A DNA stretch of 64,000 nucleotides from UBA7672 sp041166025 (GTDB lineage Bacteria; Pseudomonadota; Alphaproteobacteria; Caulobacterales; Hyphomonadaceae): assembly GCA_041166025.1 (NCBI GenBank), contig JBEAMJ010000028.1:207942-271941 (forward strand). Reading direction: 5' to 3'. The translations under genes and the position numbers were made by a program. The notes under the pieces were generated by a model, which made no database searches, was not told the DNA's origin, and saw nothing but the letters and a program-made list of their open reading frames with translations. Shown here in pieces: positions 43,218-52,071 of the stretch; within the stretch, counting starts at the first letter, position 1, and every line of letters starts with the position of its first letter.

Positions 43218-44531
43218 CTACGCCCGCGTCTCGATCCGGAGCAGGCGAGGTTCATCCGCCGTGATCTTGAGCGCAGCAATCTTTGAGAGCGCCTTCTCCG
43301 CCGATGCGCGTGGGCATGGATGCGTCATGATCGCGACCGGCGCGGCGCCCGTGTCGCCGGCCGATTCCTGGATCAGCTTGTCGATCGAGACGCCCGCCTC
43401 CGCCAGCTCCTCGGTCAGCGCCGCGAACATACCGGGCTTGTCGGCGAGCTTGGCGCCGATGAAGAACGAGCCCTGATCCGTCGTGCTGTCGGCCTTTGCG
43501 ATAATCGCGGCAAGGTCGCGCGCCGGCTTGCCCAGGGGTGGCGTCGCCGGCCCCTCGAACAGCCGCGCAAGATCGCCCATGACGGCCGCTGCGGTGGGCC
43601 CCGATCCTGCGCCAGGGCCAGTGAAGGTAAGGCGACCGACCGGCTCGCCTTCAACGACGACCGCATTCAGCGGTCCGTTCACGCTCGCGAGCGGATGATC
43701 CTTCGACACCAGCACGGGGGCCACGCGGCACCGCGCGCCGCCCCCATCTTTTCCATTGGAGACCCGAAAGGCTTCCGCCACCAGCTTGATGCGATAGTCG
43801 AACTTGCTGGCCAGCGTAATGTCCATGGCCTCGATCTTGTCGATACCTTCGACCTGGACCTCGTCGAACGCAGGTTGCGCGCCGAAGGCGATGGCCGCGA
43901 GGATCAGGATCTTGTGCGCCGCATCGCCGCCTGAAACATCGAGGAACGGATCGCTCTCGGCATAGCCGAGCCGCTGGGCCTCGGCGAGCACGTCCTCATA
44001 CGCCGCGCCGGTGCGCAGCATCTCGCTGAGGATGTAGTTGCATGTCCCGTTGAGAATGCCCGACACGCGGCTGACGATCACGCCTGACAGCGAATTCTTG
44101 ACCGCACGCACGATCGGGATGGCGCCCGCGACTGCCGCTTCGAACAACAGGTGCGCTTCGTGTTTCTCCGCCAGCGCGGCGATCTCGATGCCGTGTTCCG
44201 CAATCAGCGCCTTGTTGGCGCTGACGACCGACTTGCCCGAGCGCAGCGCGGCTTCAACCGTCCGCTTGGCGGGTCCATCCGAGCCGCCGACGAGTTCGAC
44301 GACGACATCGATGTCGTCCGCAAGCGCGAGTTCAACCGGGTCATCAACCCAGCGGAATTTCGAGATGTCGACGCCGCGATTACGGCTTTTGCTACGCGCT
44401 GAAACTGCGACGACTTCCAGCTTGCCCGGAAGCCTCAGCTCGGCTTGCCGTTCGATGAGCTTCAGAAGGCCGCCGCCCACCGTGCCGAGGCCCGCCACGC
44501 CGAGCCTCAGTGTCTTCCCCGTCACGCTCAT
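43218..44531 (-). CDS. hom: homoserine dehydrogenase
   Basis: Hom reduces aspartate semialdehyde to homoserine for threonine and methionine synthesis. The 437-residue protein starts MSVTGKTLRLGVAGLGTVGGG (NAD(P) loop). It continues with VVELVGGSDGPAKRTVEAALRSGKSVVSANKALIAEHG, GILNGTCNYILSEM, AQRLGYAESDPFLDVSGGDAAHKILILA and a C-terminal ACT domain (SFFIGAKLADKPGMFAALTEELAEAGVSI) for threonine feedback. The ATG overlaps the stop of the aminotransferase gene (ATGA), so the two are translated together. The open frame continuing upstream is a shadow of that gene. Confidence 0.97.
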   Translation of the reverse strand: MSVTGKTLRLGVAGLGTVGGGLLKLIERQAELRLPGKLEVVAVSARSKSRNRGVDISKFRWVDDPVELALADDIDVVVELVGGSDGPAKRTVEAALRSGKSVVSANKALIAEHGIEIAALAEKHEAHLLFEAAVAGAIPIVRAVKNSLSGVIVSRVSGILNGTCNYILSEMLRTGAAYEDVLAEAQRLGYAESDPFLDVSGGDAAHKILILAAIAFGAQPAFDEVQVEGIDKIEAMDITLASKFDYRIKLVAEAFRVSNGKDGGGARCRVAPVLVSKDHPLASVNGPLNAVVVEGEPVGRLTFTGPGAGSGPTAAAVMGDLARLFEGPATPPLGKPARDLAAIIAKADSTTDQGSFFIGAKLADKPGMFAALTEELAEAGVSIDKLIQESAGDTGAAPVAIMTHPCPRASAEKALSKIAALKITADEPRLLRIETRA

Positions 44532-45775
44532 CCCGCAGCTTTCCTTGCCGGCACGGCCTCGGGCTTCGCCTTCGGTTCCTTGTCCGGCTTTGTCTTCACA
44601 CCGTTCGCTTCCATGAACTTGCGCACATTGCGCGCCGCCTGGCGAATGCGTTGCTCGTTCTCGACAAGCGCGAGGCGCACGAAGTTGTCGCCATGCTCGC
44701 CGAAGCCCGCGCCGGGGGCGACGGCCACGTGTGCTTCCTTGATGAGGCGCAGGGAGAATTCCAGCGAGCCGAGATCGCGGAACGGTTCGGGGATCGGCGC
44801 CCAGGCGAACATCGAGGCCTTGGGTTCGGGAATCTCCCAGCCAGCGCGCGCGAAGCTCTCCACCATCGCGTTGCGACGGGTGCGATAGATTTCGCGCTGT
44901 TCCTCGACACAGTCCTGCGGACCGTTGAGGGCCGCCGCCGCTGCGATCTGAACCGGCGTGAAGGCGCCATAGTCGAGGTAGCTCTTCACACGCGCCAGCG
45001 CGGCGATCAGCTTGTCGTTGCCGGCGGCAAAGCCTACCCGCCAGCCGGCCATGGCATAGGTCTTCGACATCGAGGTCACCTCGACGGCAATGTCCTTCGC
45101 GCCATCGATCTGCAGGATCGAGGGCGGCGGATCGCCATAATAGATTTCGGTGTAGGCGAGGTCCGAGAGAACCCAGATCTCGTGGCGTTTCGCGAACTTC
45201 ACGACTTCCTTGTAGAAGTCGAGATCGACCACCTGTGCCGTCGGGTTGGCGGGATAGCACACGACCATGGCCGTCGGCGCGGGGATCGAATGGCGTACGG
45301 CGCGACCGAGATTTGAGAGGTACTGCTCCGGGGAATGCGCCTCGACCGAGCGGATGCTGGCGCCCGCCATGATGAAGCCGAAGGAATGCAGCGGGTAGGA
45401 CGGATTCGGCACGATGATGGTGTCGCCCGGCGCCGCGATCGCCTGCGCGAGGTTGGCGAAGCCCTCCTTCGAACCCAGCGTGACGACGACTTCCTTCATC
45501 GGATCGAGCTTCACGCCGAAGCGGCGGTCATAATAGCCTGCCAGCGCCCGACGCAGGCCGGGGATGCCGCGCGAGGCCGAATAGCCGTGCACATCCGGCT
45601 TGAGCGAGGCTTCGCGCAGCTTCTCGACGATATGCGGCGGTGTCGGCAGGTCCGGATTGCCCATGCCGAGGTCGATCACGTCAGCGCCCCCGGCACGCAG
45701 ACCGGCCTTGGTGACGTTCACCTGCTCGAAAACGTAAGGCGGGAGGCGCCTGATCTTGTGGAAATCCAACATCAT
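44528..45775 (-). CDS. alaC: AlaC-type class I aminotransferase
   Basis: The 415-residue PLP enzyme resembles glutamate-pyruvate aminotransferase AlaC and LL-DAP aminotransferases: RLPPYVFEQVNVTKAGLR, DLGMGNPDLPTPPHIVEKL, HGYSASRGIPGLRRAL, NPSYPLHSFGF, YPANPTAQVV, SDLAYTEIYY and the PLP lysine in TSMSKTYAMAGWRVG. A Lys/Pro/Ala tail of about 30 residues follows. It is coupled to hom. AlaC beside hom is common in alphaproteobacteria. Two adjacent Met codons leave three bases of doubt at the start. Confidence 0.93.
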   Translation of the reverse strand: MMLDFHKIRRLPPYVFEQVNVTKAGLRAGGADVIDLGMGNPDLPTPPHIVEKLREASLKPDVHGYSASRGIPGLRRALAGYYDRRFGVKLDPMKEVVVTLGSKEGFANLAQAIAAPGDTIIVPNPSYPLHSFGFIMAGASIRSVEAHSPEQYLSNLGRAVRHSIPAPTAMVVCYPANPTAQVVDLDFYKEVVKFAKRHEIWVLSDLAYTEIYYGDPPPSILQIDGAKDIAVEVTSMSKTYAMAGWRVGFAAGNDKLIAALARVKSYLDYGAFTPVQIAAAAALNGPQDCVEEQREIYRTRRNAMVESFARAGWEIPEPKASMFAWAPIPEPFRDLGSLEFSLRLIKEAHVAVAPGAGFGEHGDNFVRLALVENEQRIRQAARNVRKFMEANGVKTKPDKEPKAKPEAVPARKAAG

Positions 45776-45839
45776 GTCGGTTCACCTGTCTCGGACCCCG
45801 CGCCGGAATCACAGGCCGCGGGGCAATTCATTGTGTAAA

Positions 45840-45855
45840 GCCGTTGGGTAACGGC
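45840..45855 (-). terminator. short stem-loop between the lipoprotein and aminotransferase genes
   Basis: GCCGTT and AACGGC pair around a four-base loop, with TTTA on the leftward side, about 35 bases after the lipoprotein stop. It could be a weak terminator. Further on, the leader of the aminotransferase gene has a CCCCGCG/CGCGGGG stem. Confidence 0.4.
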
Positions 45856-45887
45856 AGCTATCGGGAAATTCGTCCGCGGCAATCCGG

Positions 45888-46262
45888 CTACTGGCTGGAC
45901 GAGGCAGCGTCCGCTGGCGGAACCGGTTTCCCCTCGGCAATGGCGCGCCACCGCGCCGCCATAGCTCGGATCTCCTCCGGCGTACGATTCGTTGTCTGGG
46001 AGGCGCGCAAGGATTCGAGCTGGTCAGCGGACTTCTTCAGCGTGTCGGCCTGCCGCTTCCATTCAGCCGCCGTGCCACTGACCGGCCGAACCTCGGGGAT
46101 ATCCGACAGCTCAGGATAGCCCTCGCCCTTCACCTCGACGGCCTTTTCCTCGAACCATGCCGGCGCAATCTGGGAAATGCCCGACTGTTCCATGATGTTT
46201 GCGCAGCCCGCGCTGAGCGCCAGGCCGGCAAGTGCTGCAAGGCTTACGAGGGAACGAACCAT
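45888..46262 (-). CDS. small lipoprotein of unknown function
   Basis: The 124-residue product has a lipoprotein signal (MVRSLVSLAALAGLALSAGC, lipobox SAGC, Cys20). The mature protein is helical and polar, with WKRQADTLKKSADQLESLRAS and EEIRAMAARWRAIAEGKPVP. I recognise no family. It is divergent from phaC. Confidence 0.65.
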   Translation of the reverse strand: MVRSLVSLAALAGLALSAGCANIMEQSGISQIAPAWFEEKAVEVKGEGYPELSDIPEVRPVSGTAAEWKRQADTLKKSADQLESLRASQTTNRTPEEIRAMAARWRAIAEGKPVPPADAASSSQ

Positions 46263-46384
46263 GTCGTCCTTCCGGAGCGGGGGCGGCCCGCGATTGCGCT
46301 TGTCGAGGTTACTACCTAGGGAAAGTCATTCGACTTGGCGAGCGGCAGTTTCACCTGCCGCGGACACGTGAGAAGCTTGCCACA

Positions 46385-48223
46385 ATGAGCGAAACCGGGG
46401 GCAAACCTCCCGCAGAAGCGGGCAAGTCCGGGGAAATCCCGCCCAAGGGCGGGGAGTTTCAGGATGTCAGCTTCTCACGCCTGGGTCAGCGGATCGCCGA
46501 TCTCAGCCGTGAACTATCGGACATAACCCGGCTCGCAGGCGCTTCGGCGGCCCCCCGGGCTTTGGAGCTTGAGTCGGCCGCCGCCGCCTTCAAGGGACTG
46601 GCAGATGCCTATTCGCGCAAGCCCGAGGCCTTCAACGAGGCGCAGCTGGACCTGTTCACCCGGCATACCCAGGCGCTGCAGGAGTTATCGGCGGGCCTCC
46701 CATCGCCCGATGCCGATGCCGACCCGCGCTTCGCCGACGCCGCCTGGCGCGAGAACCCCTTCTTCGATTTCGCGCGCCGGATGTTTCTCGTCTCATCGAA
46801 CTGGGCAGAGACGCTGGCCTGGAACGCTCCGGACCTGACCGAGACCGAGCGCCGCCGCGCCGCCTTCTTCATCCGCCAGGCCATGGCGGCGACGGCGCCG
46901 TCCAACATGCTGATGGCCAACCCGAAGGCGCTGAAGGCGCTGTTCGAATCGGACGGGCAGTCGATCCGCAAGGGCTTCGCCCAGTTGCAGGATGACTTTA
47001 ACGCCGGCCATGGGCGCCTCGCCGTTACCCAGTCCGATCCCGACGCCTTTGCGCCAGGTCGCAACATAGCGATCACGCCTGGCGAGGTGGTGCTGAAGAA
47101 CGCCCTGATCGAGCTGATCCGCTATCGCGCCACGACCGCAACAGTTCATGCGAGCCCGGTTCTCATCTTCCCGCCGTGGATCAACAAATACTACGTGCTC
47201 GACCTCACGCCGGCGAACTCGATGGTGGCGTGGCTGCGCGACCAGGGATTCACGGTCTACATGGTATCCTGGCGGTCGGCCGACAACGAAACCAAGGATT
47301 TCGGCTGGGACGACTATCTGAAGCTTGGCGGACGCGCAGCGCTCGACTGGATCCACAAGAAGCACAAGGCGCCGGTGAACGTTGCGGGCTACTGTGTTGG
47401 CGGCGCGTTGGCGGCGATCCTCGCAGCGCGACTTGCCGCGGACAACGACGCGCGGATGGCCTCGTTGACGCTGATGGCGGCCCAGACCGATTTTTCCGAA
47501 CCCGGCGATCTCGGACTCTTCATCGACGACAAGTCGATCGGCGGCATCGAACAGATGATCACGGAGGCCGGCGGCGTCATGCCCGGCGAGGCGATGCGCG
47601 ACGCCTTCAACCTGCTGCGTCCGGAGGACCTTATCTGGCGTTATGTCGAGGACCGCTATCTCCTCGGGCACGAGGCAAGGGCGTTCGACCTTCTTTACTG
47701 GAACTCCGACCAGACAAACCTGCCGGGGCCGCTGCACCTGACCAGCCTGCGTCGGCTCTATCTCGAGAATGCCCTGGCCAAGGGCGATTTCGAAGTGGAA
47801 GGCGCGAGAGTGAACCTGGCCGCAGTCCCGACGCCAACCTTCATCCACGCCGCGCGCAAGGACCACATCTCGCCCTTCGCCTCAGTCTACAAGGGCGTCA
47901 AGCTGTTCCGCGGCGATGTCACCTTCGTCCTGGCTGACAGCGGCCATATCGCCGGCGTTGTGAACCCGCCCGAGGCAAAGAAATATCGCTACTGGGTGAG
48001 CGACATCCTGCCGCCGACCAGCGATGGCTGGATGGCCTACGCCAAGGAGCGTCAAGGCTCGTGGTGGCCGCTCTGGGCCGACTGGCTGAAGCAGCGCTCA
48101 GGCGACCAGATCGCCCCGCCGCGACCGGTGAAGAAGAACCCGCCTGCGCCAGGAAGCTATGTCCTCGAAACCCTGGCCTCGATCCGCGAGAAGCGCGCAG
48201 CCGTATCCCAATCCGAGGCCTGA
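46385..48223 (+). CDS. phaC: class I poly(R)-hydroxyalkanoate synthase
   Basis: PhaC polymerises (R)-3-hydroxyacyl-CoA into PHA granules. The 612-residue protein has the catalytic lipase-like box GYCVGGALA (Cys nucleophile), preceded by PPWINKYYVLDLTPANSMVAWLRDQG and WRSADNETKDFGWDDY. The later residues PGPLHLTSLRRLYLENALA and DSGHIAGVVNPP (catalytic His) complete the triad, and the Asp is in AARKDHISP. The N-terminal ~70 residues are polar and variable. ATG 46385 is chosen because upstream codons are not protein-like. No phaA/B is in the window. Confidence 0.96.
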   Translation: MSETGGKPPAEAGKSGEIPPKGGEFQDVSFSRLGQRIADLSRELSDITRLAGASAAPRALELESAAAAFKGLADAYSRKPEAFNEAQLDLFTRHTQALQELSAGLPSPDADADPRFADAAWRENPFFDFARRMFLVSSNWAETLAWNAPDLTETERRRAAFFIRQAMAATAPSNMLMANPKALKALFESDGQSIRKGFAQLQDDFNAGHGRLAVTQSDPDAFAPGRNIAITPGEVVLKNALIELIRYRATTATVHASPVLIFPPWINKYYVLDLTPANSMVAWLRDQGFTVYMVSWRSADNETKDFGWDDYLKLGGRAALDWIHKKHKAPVNVAGYCVGGALAAILAARLAADNDARMASLTLMAAQTDFSEPGDLGLFIDDKSIGGIEQMITEAGGVMPGEAMRDAFNLLRPEDLIWRYVEDRYLLGHEARAFDLLYWNSDQTNLPGPLHLTSLRRLYLENALAKGDFEVEGARVNLAAVPTPTFIHAARKDHISPFASVYKGVKLFRGDVTFVLADSGHIAGVVNPPEAKKYRYWVSDILPPTSDGWMAYAKERQGSWWPLWADWLKQRSGDQIAPPRPVKKNPPAPGSYVLETLASIREKRAAVSQSEA

Positions 48224-48244
48224 GGCGGCTGTCACAGCGCTGTC

Positions 48245-48261
48245 ATTGGAATTATTCCAGA
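48245..48261. promoter_or_regulatory. second, weaker Irr-like dyad upstream of katG
   Basis: TTGGAA-TTA-TTCCAG is an inverted repeat resembling the TTTAGAA-N3-TTCTAAA iron-control element with more mismatches. It begins 33 bases before the stronger box, about three helical turns. Confidence 0.4.
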
Positions 48262-48267
48262 CTCACC

Positions 48268-48296
48268 TTGCAGGCGTTTTGGAACGGTTCTAAATG
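48268..48296 (+). promoter_or_regulatory. probable katG promoter
   Basis: TTGCAG and TAAATG are separated by 17 bases, about 60 bases before the katG start. The Irr-like box at 48278-48294 occupies most of the spacer and touches the -10 element. Confidence 0.5.
48278..48294. promoter_or_regulatory. Irr-type iron control element at katG
   Basis: TTTGGAA-CGG-TTCTAAA differs from the alphaproteobacterial Irr (ICE) consensus TTTAGAA-N3-TTCTAAA at one position. Because it overlaps the promoter, the expected effect is repression of katG by Irr when iron/heme is low. The consensus is known; its use here is inferred. Confidence 0.6.
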
Positions 48297-48353
48297 TCCC
48301 GGGACTGAGCTGCTTCGCAGCCCTGAAACACGCGATTTTACAGGAGAAATTAG

Positions 48354-50522
48354 ATGGCCGATGACACCGGTAAGTGCCCCGTTCCCCATGGACGCGGTCG
48401 GCAGAACCGCGACTGGTGGCCTAACCAGGTCAATATCGGCGTCCTCCATCAGAACAGCCCCGGCAGCGACCCGATGGGCTCGGCCTTCAATTACGCCAGG
48501 GAATTCGACAGCCTCGACCTCGACGCCGTCATCAAGGACCTCAAGGCGCTGATGACGGACAGTCAGTCCTGGTGGCCAGCCGACTATGGCCATTACGGCC
48601 CCTTCTTCATCCGCATGGCCTGGCACGCGGCCGGCACCTACCGCACCGGCGATGGCCGCGGCGGCGGCGGGCGCGGACAACAGCGCTTTGCTCCGCTCAA
48701 CTCCTGGCCGGATAACGGCAACCTCGACAAGGCGCGCCGCCTCCTGTGGCCGATCAAGCAGCAATACGGCGCCAAGCTGTCCTGGGCCGACCTGATGATC
48801 CTTGCAGGCAATGTCGCCATCGAGTCGATGGGCGGACCGGTGTTCGGCTTTGGCGGTGGTCGCGCTGATGTCTGGGAGCCCGAATCGCACGTGAACTGGG
48901 GCGCTGAAGACGCCTGGCTTGCCGACTCCAAGCACCCGGCCTCGCGCTATTCTGGCGACCGCGAGCTGCATGGCGACCTCGGCGCCGTGCAGATGGGCCT
49001 GATCTACGTCAACCCGCAGGGCCCGGACGCCAATCCTGATCCGCTGCTCTCCGCACGCGACATCCGCGAGACGTTCAAGCGCATGGCCATGAACGATGAA
49101 GAGACCGTAGCGCTCGTTGCCGGCGGCCACACCTTCGGCAAAGCCCATGGCGCCGGCCCGGAAAGCCATGTCGGGAAAGAGCCGGAGGGCGCCGACATCC
49201 AGCTGCAGGGCCTTGGCTGGATCAGCTCGTTCAAGAGCGGCATGGCTGGCGACACGATCACCTCGGGCATCGAGGGTGCGTGGAAGCCCAACCCGACCAA
49301 ATGGGACATGGGCTATCTCGAAACCCTGTTCGGCCATGAGTGGGAGCTGACCAAGTCTCCGGCAGGCGCGCACCAGTGGAAGCCCAAGGGCGAGGCTGGC
49401 CGCAACGTGGTCGATGCCGCCGACCCCACCAAGATGCACCAGCCGATGATGACAACCGCTGACATGGCGATGCGCATGGACCCGGCCTACGAGAAGATCT
49501 CGCGCCGCTTCCTTGCCAACCCGGCCGAGTTCGCAGACGCCTTCGCCCGCGCCTGGTTCAAGCTCACCCACCGCGACATGGGCCCGAAACAGCTCTATCG
49601 CGGCAAGCTCGTGCCGAAGGAAACGCTGATCTGGCAGGACCCCATTTCGGGAACGCCGTCCTCGATCAGCGCCGCCGACGTCGACACGCTGAAGGCCAAG
49701 ATCGCCGCGACCGGACTTTCCGTGCGCGAGCTGGCCGAAACGGCGTGGGCTTCGGCCTCGACCTACCGCGGCTCGGACAAGCGTGGCGGCGCCAACGGCG
49801 CCCGCATCCGCCTCGCTCCGATGAAGAGCTGGGAGGTCAACAAGCCGGCGCAGCTGGCCAAGGTCATCGCAGCGCTGGAAGGTGTGCAGAAGGACTTCGG
49901 CGCCTCCAGGGTTTCGCTGGCTGACCTGATCGTCCTCGGTGGCGTGGTGGCGATCGAGAAGGCAGCCAAGGCTGCAGGCTTCGATGTGAAAGCGCCGTTC
50001 ACGCCGGGCCGCGCCGATGCCACGCAGGAGGAGACAGAAATCGAATCCTTCGCCTGGCTCGAGCCCAAGGCCGATGGGTTCCGCAACTATGTCCGCAAAC
50101 CGATCATGCCGATCGAGGACCACCTCGTCGATCGCGCCCAGCTTCTCGGCCTCACGGGGCCGGAGCTCACCGTACTCATTGGCGGGCTGCGCGTGCTGCA
50201 GGTGGGCGACGACAAGCTCGGGGTTCTGACCAAGACGCCGGGCGTGCTCAACAACGAGTGGTTCGTGAACCTGCTCGACATGAGCACGAAGTGGGAAGCC
50301 GTCGAAGACCGAAACGACAATCTGTTCGAAGGCCGCGACCGCAAGTCGGGCGATGTGAAGTGGAAGGCCACGCGCGCCGACCTGATCTTCGGCTCGCACT
50401 CGCAGCTGCGGGCCTTGGCCGAAGTCTATGGCGCCAGCGACGCGAAGGAAAAATTCGTCAAGGACTTCGTTGCAGCCTGGACGAAAGTGATGAACGCGGA
50501 CCGTTTCGATCTGAAGACGTGA
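48354..50522 (+). CDS. katG: catalase-peroxidase
   Basis: KatG destroys hydrogen peroxide with a heme and also acts as a peroxidase. The 722-residue protein has the distal Arg-Trp-His set (RMAWHAAGTYRTGDGRGG) and the Tyr of the Trp-Tyr-Met crosslink in GLIYVNPQGPDANPDP. The proximal heme site TVALVAGGHTFGKAHGAG and the Met in MAMNDEE are also present. The second, heme-free half follows (ELAETAWASASTYRGSDKRGGANGARIRL). AGGAG stands eight bases before the ATG. The promoter holds an Irr-like box. A long open frame on the opposite strand is a shadow. Confidence 0.98.
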   Translation: MADDTGKCPVPHGRGRQNRDWWPNQVNIGVLHQNSPGSDPMGSAFNYAREFDSLDLDAVIKDLKALMTDSQSWWPADYGHYGPFFIRMAWHAAGTYRTGDGRGGGGRGQQRFAPLNSWPDNGNLDKARRLLWPIKQQYGAKLSWADLMILAGNVAIESMGGPVFGFGGGRADVWEPESHVNWGAEDAWLADSKHPASRYSGDRELHGDLGAVQMGLIYVNPQGPDANPDPLLSARDIRETFKRMAMNDEETVALVAGGHTFGKAHGAGPESHVGKEPEGADIQLQGLGWISSFKSGMAGDTITSGIEGAWKPNPTKWDMGYLETLFGHEWELTKSPAGAHQWKPKGEAGRNVVDAADPTKMHQPMMTTADMAMRMDPAYEKISRRFLANPAEFADAFARAWFKLTHRDMGPKQLYRGKLVPKETLIWQDPISGTPSSISAADVDTLKAKIAATGLSVRELAETAWASASTYRGSDKRGGANGARIRLAPMKSWEVNKPAQLAKVIAALEGVQKDFGASRVSLADLIVLGGVVAIEKAAKAAGFDVKAPFTPGRADATQEETEIESFAWLEPKADGFRNYVRKPIMPIEDHLVDRAQLLGLTGPELTVLIGGLRVLQVGDDKLGVLTKTPGVLNNEWFVNLLDMSTKWEAVEDRNDNLFEGRDRKSGDVKWKATRADLIFGSHSQLRALAEVYGASDAKEKFVKDFVAAWTKVMNADRFDLKT

Positions 50523-50533
50523 TCCTGATCCAT

Positions 50534-50566
50534 GCCTCCGGAACGCGGTTCAGACGTTCCGGAGGC
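50534..50566 (+). other. 12-pair hairpin just after katG
   Basis: GCCTCCGGAACG and CGTTCCGGAGGC pair perfectly around a nine-base loop directly after the katG stop. It lacks a T run. It probably stabilises the 3' end of the mRNA ahead of the terminator at 50606-50637. Confidence 0.55.
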
Positions 50567-50605
50567 TGACTGCCAAGCCTCCTCCGGGAGGCATAGGACG
50601 AACTG

Positions 50606-50637
50606 CCCCCGGGCCTACAGCGCCCGGGGCTTTTTTT
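50606..50637 (+). terminator. rho-independent terminator after katG
   Basis: CCCCGGGC and GCCCGGGG pair over eight positions around CTACAGC and are followed by C and seven T residues. A textbook terminator. Confidence 0.92.
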
Positions 50638-50706
50638 GTGCGCACGCTTCCATGGATCGGGTCCGGCTTTATGATCGGCCCCTGGTGTTCGGATTCAGGA
50701 GTGGGC

Positions 50707-52044
50707 ATGCGGCGGCGGGACCTGTTGCAAGGGGTGGGGGCAGCCGGGATGCTCGGGCTGGCGGGTTGCGCGATTGATGCACCGCCCGCAACATCCGGCG
50801 CGAGCGCGCATCCGCTCCAGGAAGCCTTCCTTTACGCCTTCCCGCTCTACGAAATGGCGCGCACGGCGCAGAACCGCGCGCTGCAGCCGGGACTTAACCG
50901 CATCGGCCATCGCGCCACGCTTGCCGACCACACCGCACGGCAGATCACGGCGCCCAACAACGACACCATCTACTCGTCCGCCCAGCTGGAGTTGTCCGGC
51001 GGCCCAGTCGAGATGAATGCGCCGACCGACAGTGGGCGTTACTTCAACATCACCTTCATGGATGCGTTCACCGACAATTTCGCCGCCATCGGAACGGGGC
51101 CCACAAAAGGCAAGGGCGGGCGCTTCTGGATCGTTGGGCCCGACAGTGGGCCCGTCAGTGCGCCAGCAGGCGTTACTGTCCTTCGGTCATCGACCAACGA
51201 TGTCTGGATGCTCGGCCGGATCGTTGTGGCAGGACCGGAAGATCTTCCGGCCGCAAGAGCGCTCCAAAGCCAGATCTCGATCAATTCCCTCAATCGCCAG
51301 CCGCGAGCGTTTACCGGGAAAGCGACGCGTGCCGACGACCCGGTGAATTTTCTCGCCGTGGCCAATGAGATGCTGTCGCGATCCCCGGGCGCGATGGGCC
51401 ATCTTGCGAGACGAGACCGGTTCTTCGATGAGGGTCTTACCGGAGTTCTTGGCGCTGTACCCGGACCCGCACTCCTGGATGCCTGGAGCGCCTACCTTCC
51501 CGCCGGCCTTGCCTTTCTGCGCGAGCGTTTCGAGTTCCGCGAACTCGTGAGCGATGGATGGACCTATCAGGCAAGAGGCGTCGGCGCGTTCAATGCAAGC
51601 GACGATGTGCGTGCGGCTATCGCCTTGGGCGGTCTGGCGGCCTTGCCCGAAAGCGAAGCGATGTACTTTCATTCCCTGTTCGAACCCAAAACCGACCGGC
51701 GCCTCAGCGGCGTGAACCGCTATGTCTGGCGGGTTCCGCCCGGGGGCGTCCCCGTCGACGCGTTCTGGTCGCTGACGATGTATGAGCCCGAGGACGACGG
51801 ACGATACTTCTTCACCGCAAATCCCATCAATCGGTTCTCGATTGGCGATCGCACGCCAGGTCTGGTCAAGAATGCAGACGGATCGATCGACATCCTGATC
51901 CAGCGTGACCGGCCCGAGGGCGCCATGGCGGCAAACTGGCTTCCGTCTCCGGAAGGGCCGCTGCGGCTTGCGCTGCGGGCCTACCTGCCAAAGGCTGAGC
52001 TGCGCGAGCGACGCTGGAAAATTCCTCCGTTGCAGCGCGCATGA
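50707..52044 (+). CDS. DUF1254/DUF1214 family exported lipoprotein
   Basis: The 445-residue product starts at ATG 50707 behind AGGAG, with a Tat-like lipoprotein signal (MRRRDLLQGVGAAGMLGLAGC). Residues about 40-170 match DUF1254 (FLYAFPLYEMARTAQNRA, ITAPNNDTIYSSAQLELSGGP, RYFNITFMDAFTDNF). The C-terminal ~110 residues match DUF1214 (YVWRVPPGGVPVDAFWSLTMYE, NPINRFSIGDRTPGL, NWLPSPEGPLRLALRAYLP). Function of these paired domains is not established. It is preceded by the katG terminator. Confidence 0.9.
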   Translation: MRRRDLLQGVGAAGMLGLAGCAIDAPPATSGASAHPLQEAFLYAFPLYEMARTAQNRALQPGLNRIGHRATLADHTARQITAPNNDTIYSSAQLELSGGPVEMNAPTDSGRYFNITFMDAFTDNFAAIGTGPTKGKGGRFWIVGPDSGPVSAPAGVTVLRSSTNDVWMLGRIVVAGPEDLPAARALQSQISINSLNRQPRAFTGKATRADDPVNFLAVANEMLSRSPGAMGHLARRDRFFDEGLTGVLGAVPGPALLDAWSAYLPAGLAFLRERFEFRELVSDGWTYQARGVGAFNASDDVRAAIALGGLAALPESEAMYFHSLFEPKTDRRLSGVNRYVWRVPPGGVPVDAFWSLTMYEPEDDGRYFFTANPINRFSIGDRTPGLVKNADGSIDILIQRDRPEGAMAANWLPSPEGPLRLALRAYLPKAELRERRWKIPPLQRA

Positions 52045-52071
52045 GCGGGGTAAGCCCGCCCCATGGTCACG

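Noticed and set aside
44532..45260. N-terminal extension of homoserine dehydrogenase to 45260
   Set aside because: This part overlaps the aminotransferase gene in another frame. The standard Hom start with ATGA coupling at 44531 is preferred.
48252..50399. A 715-codon frame opposite katG
   Set aside because: It lies entirely antisense to a canonical KatG and is a codon-usage shadow in GC-rich DNA.
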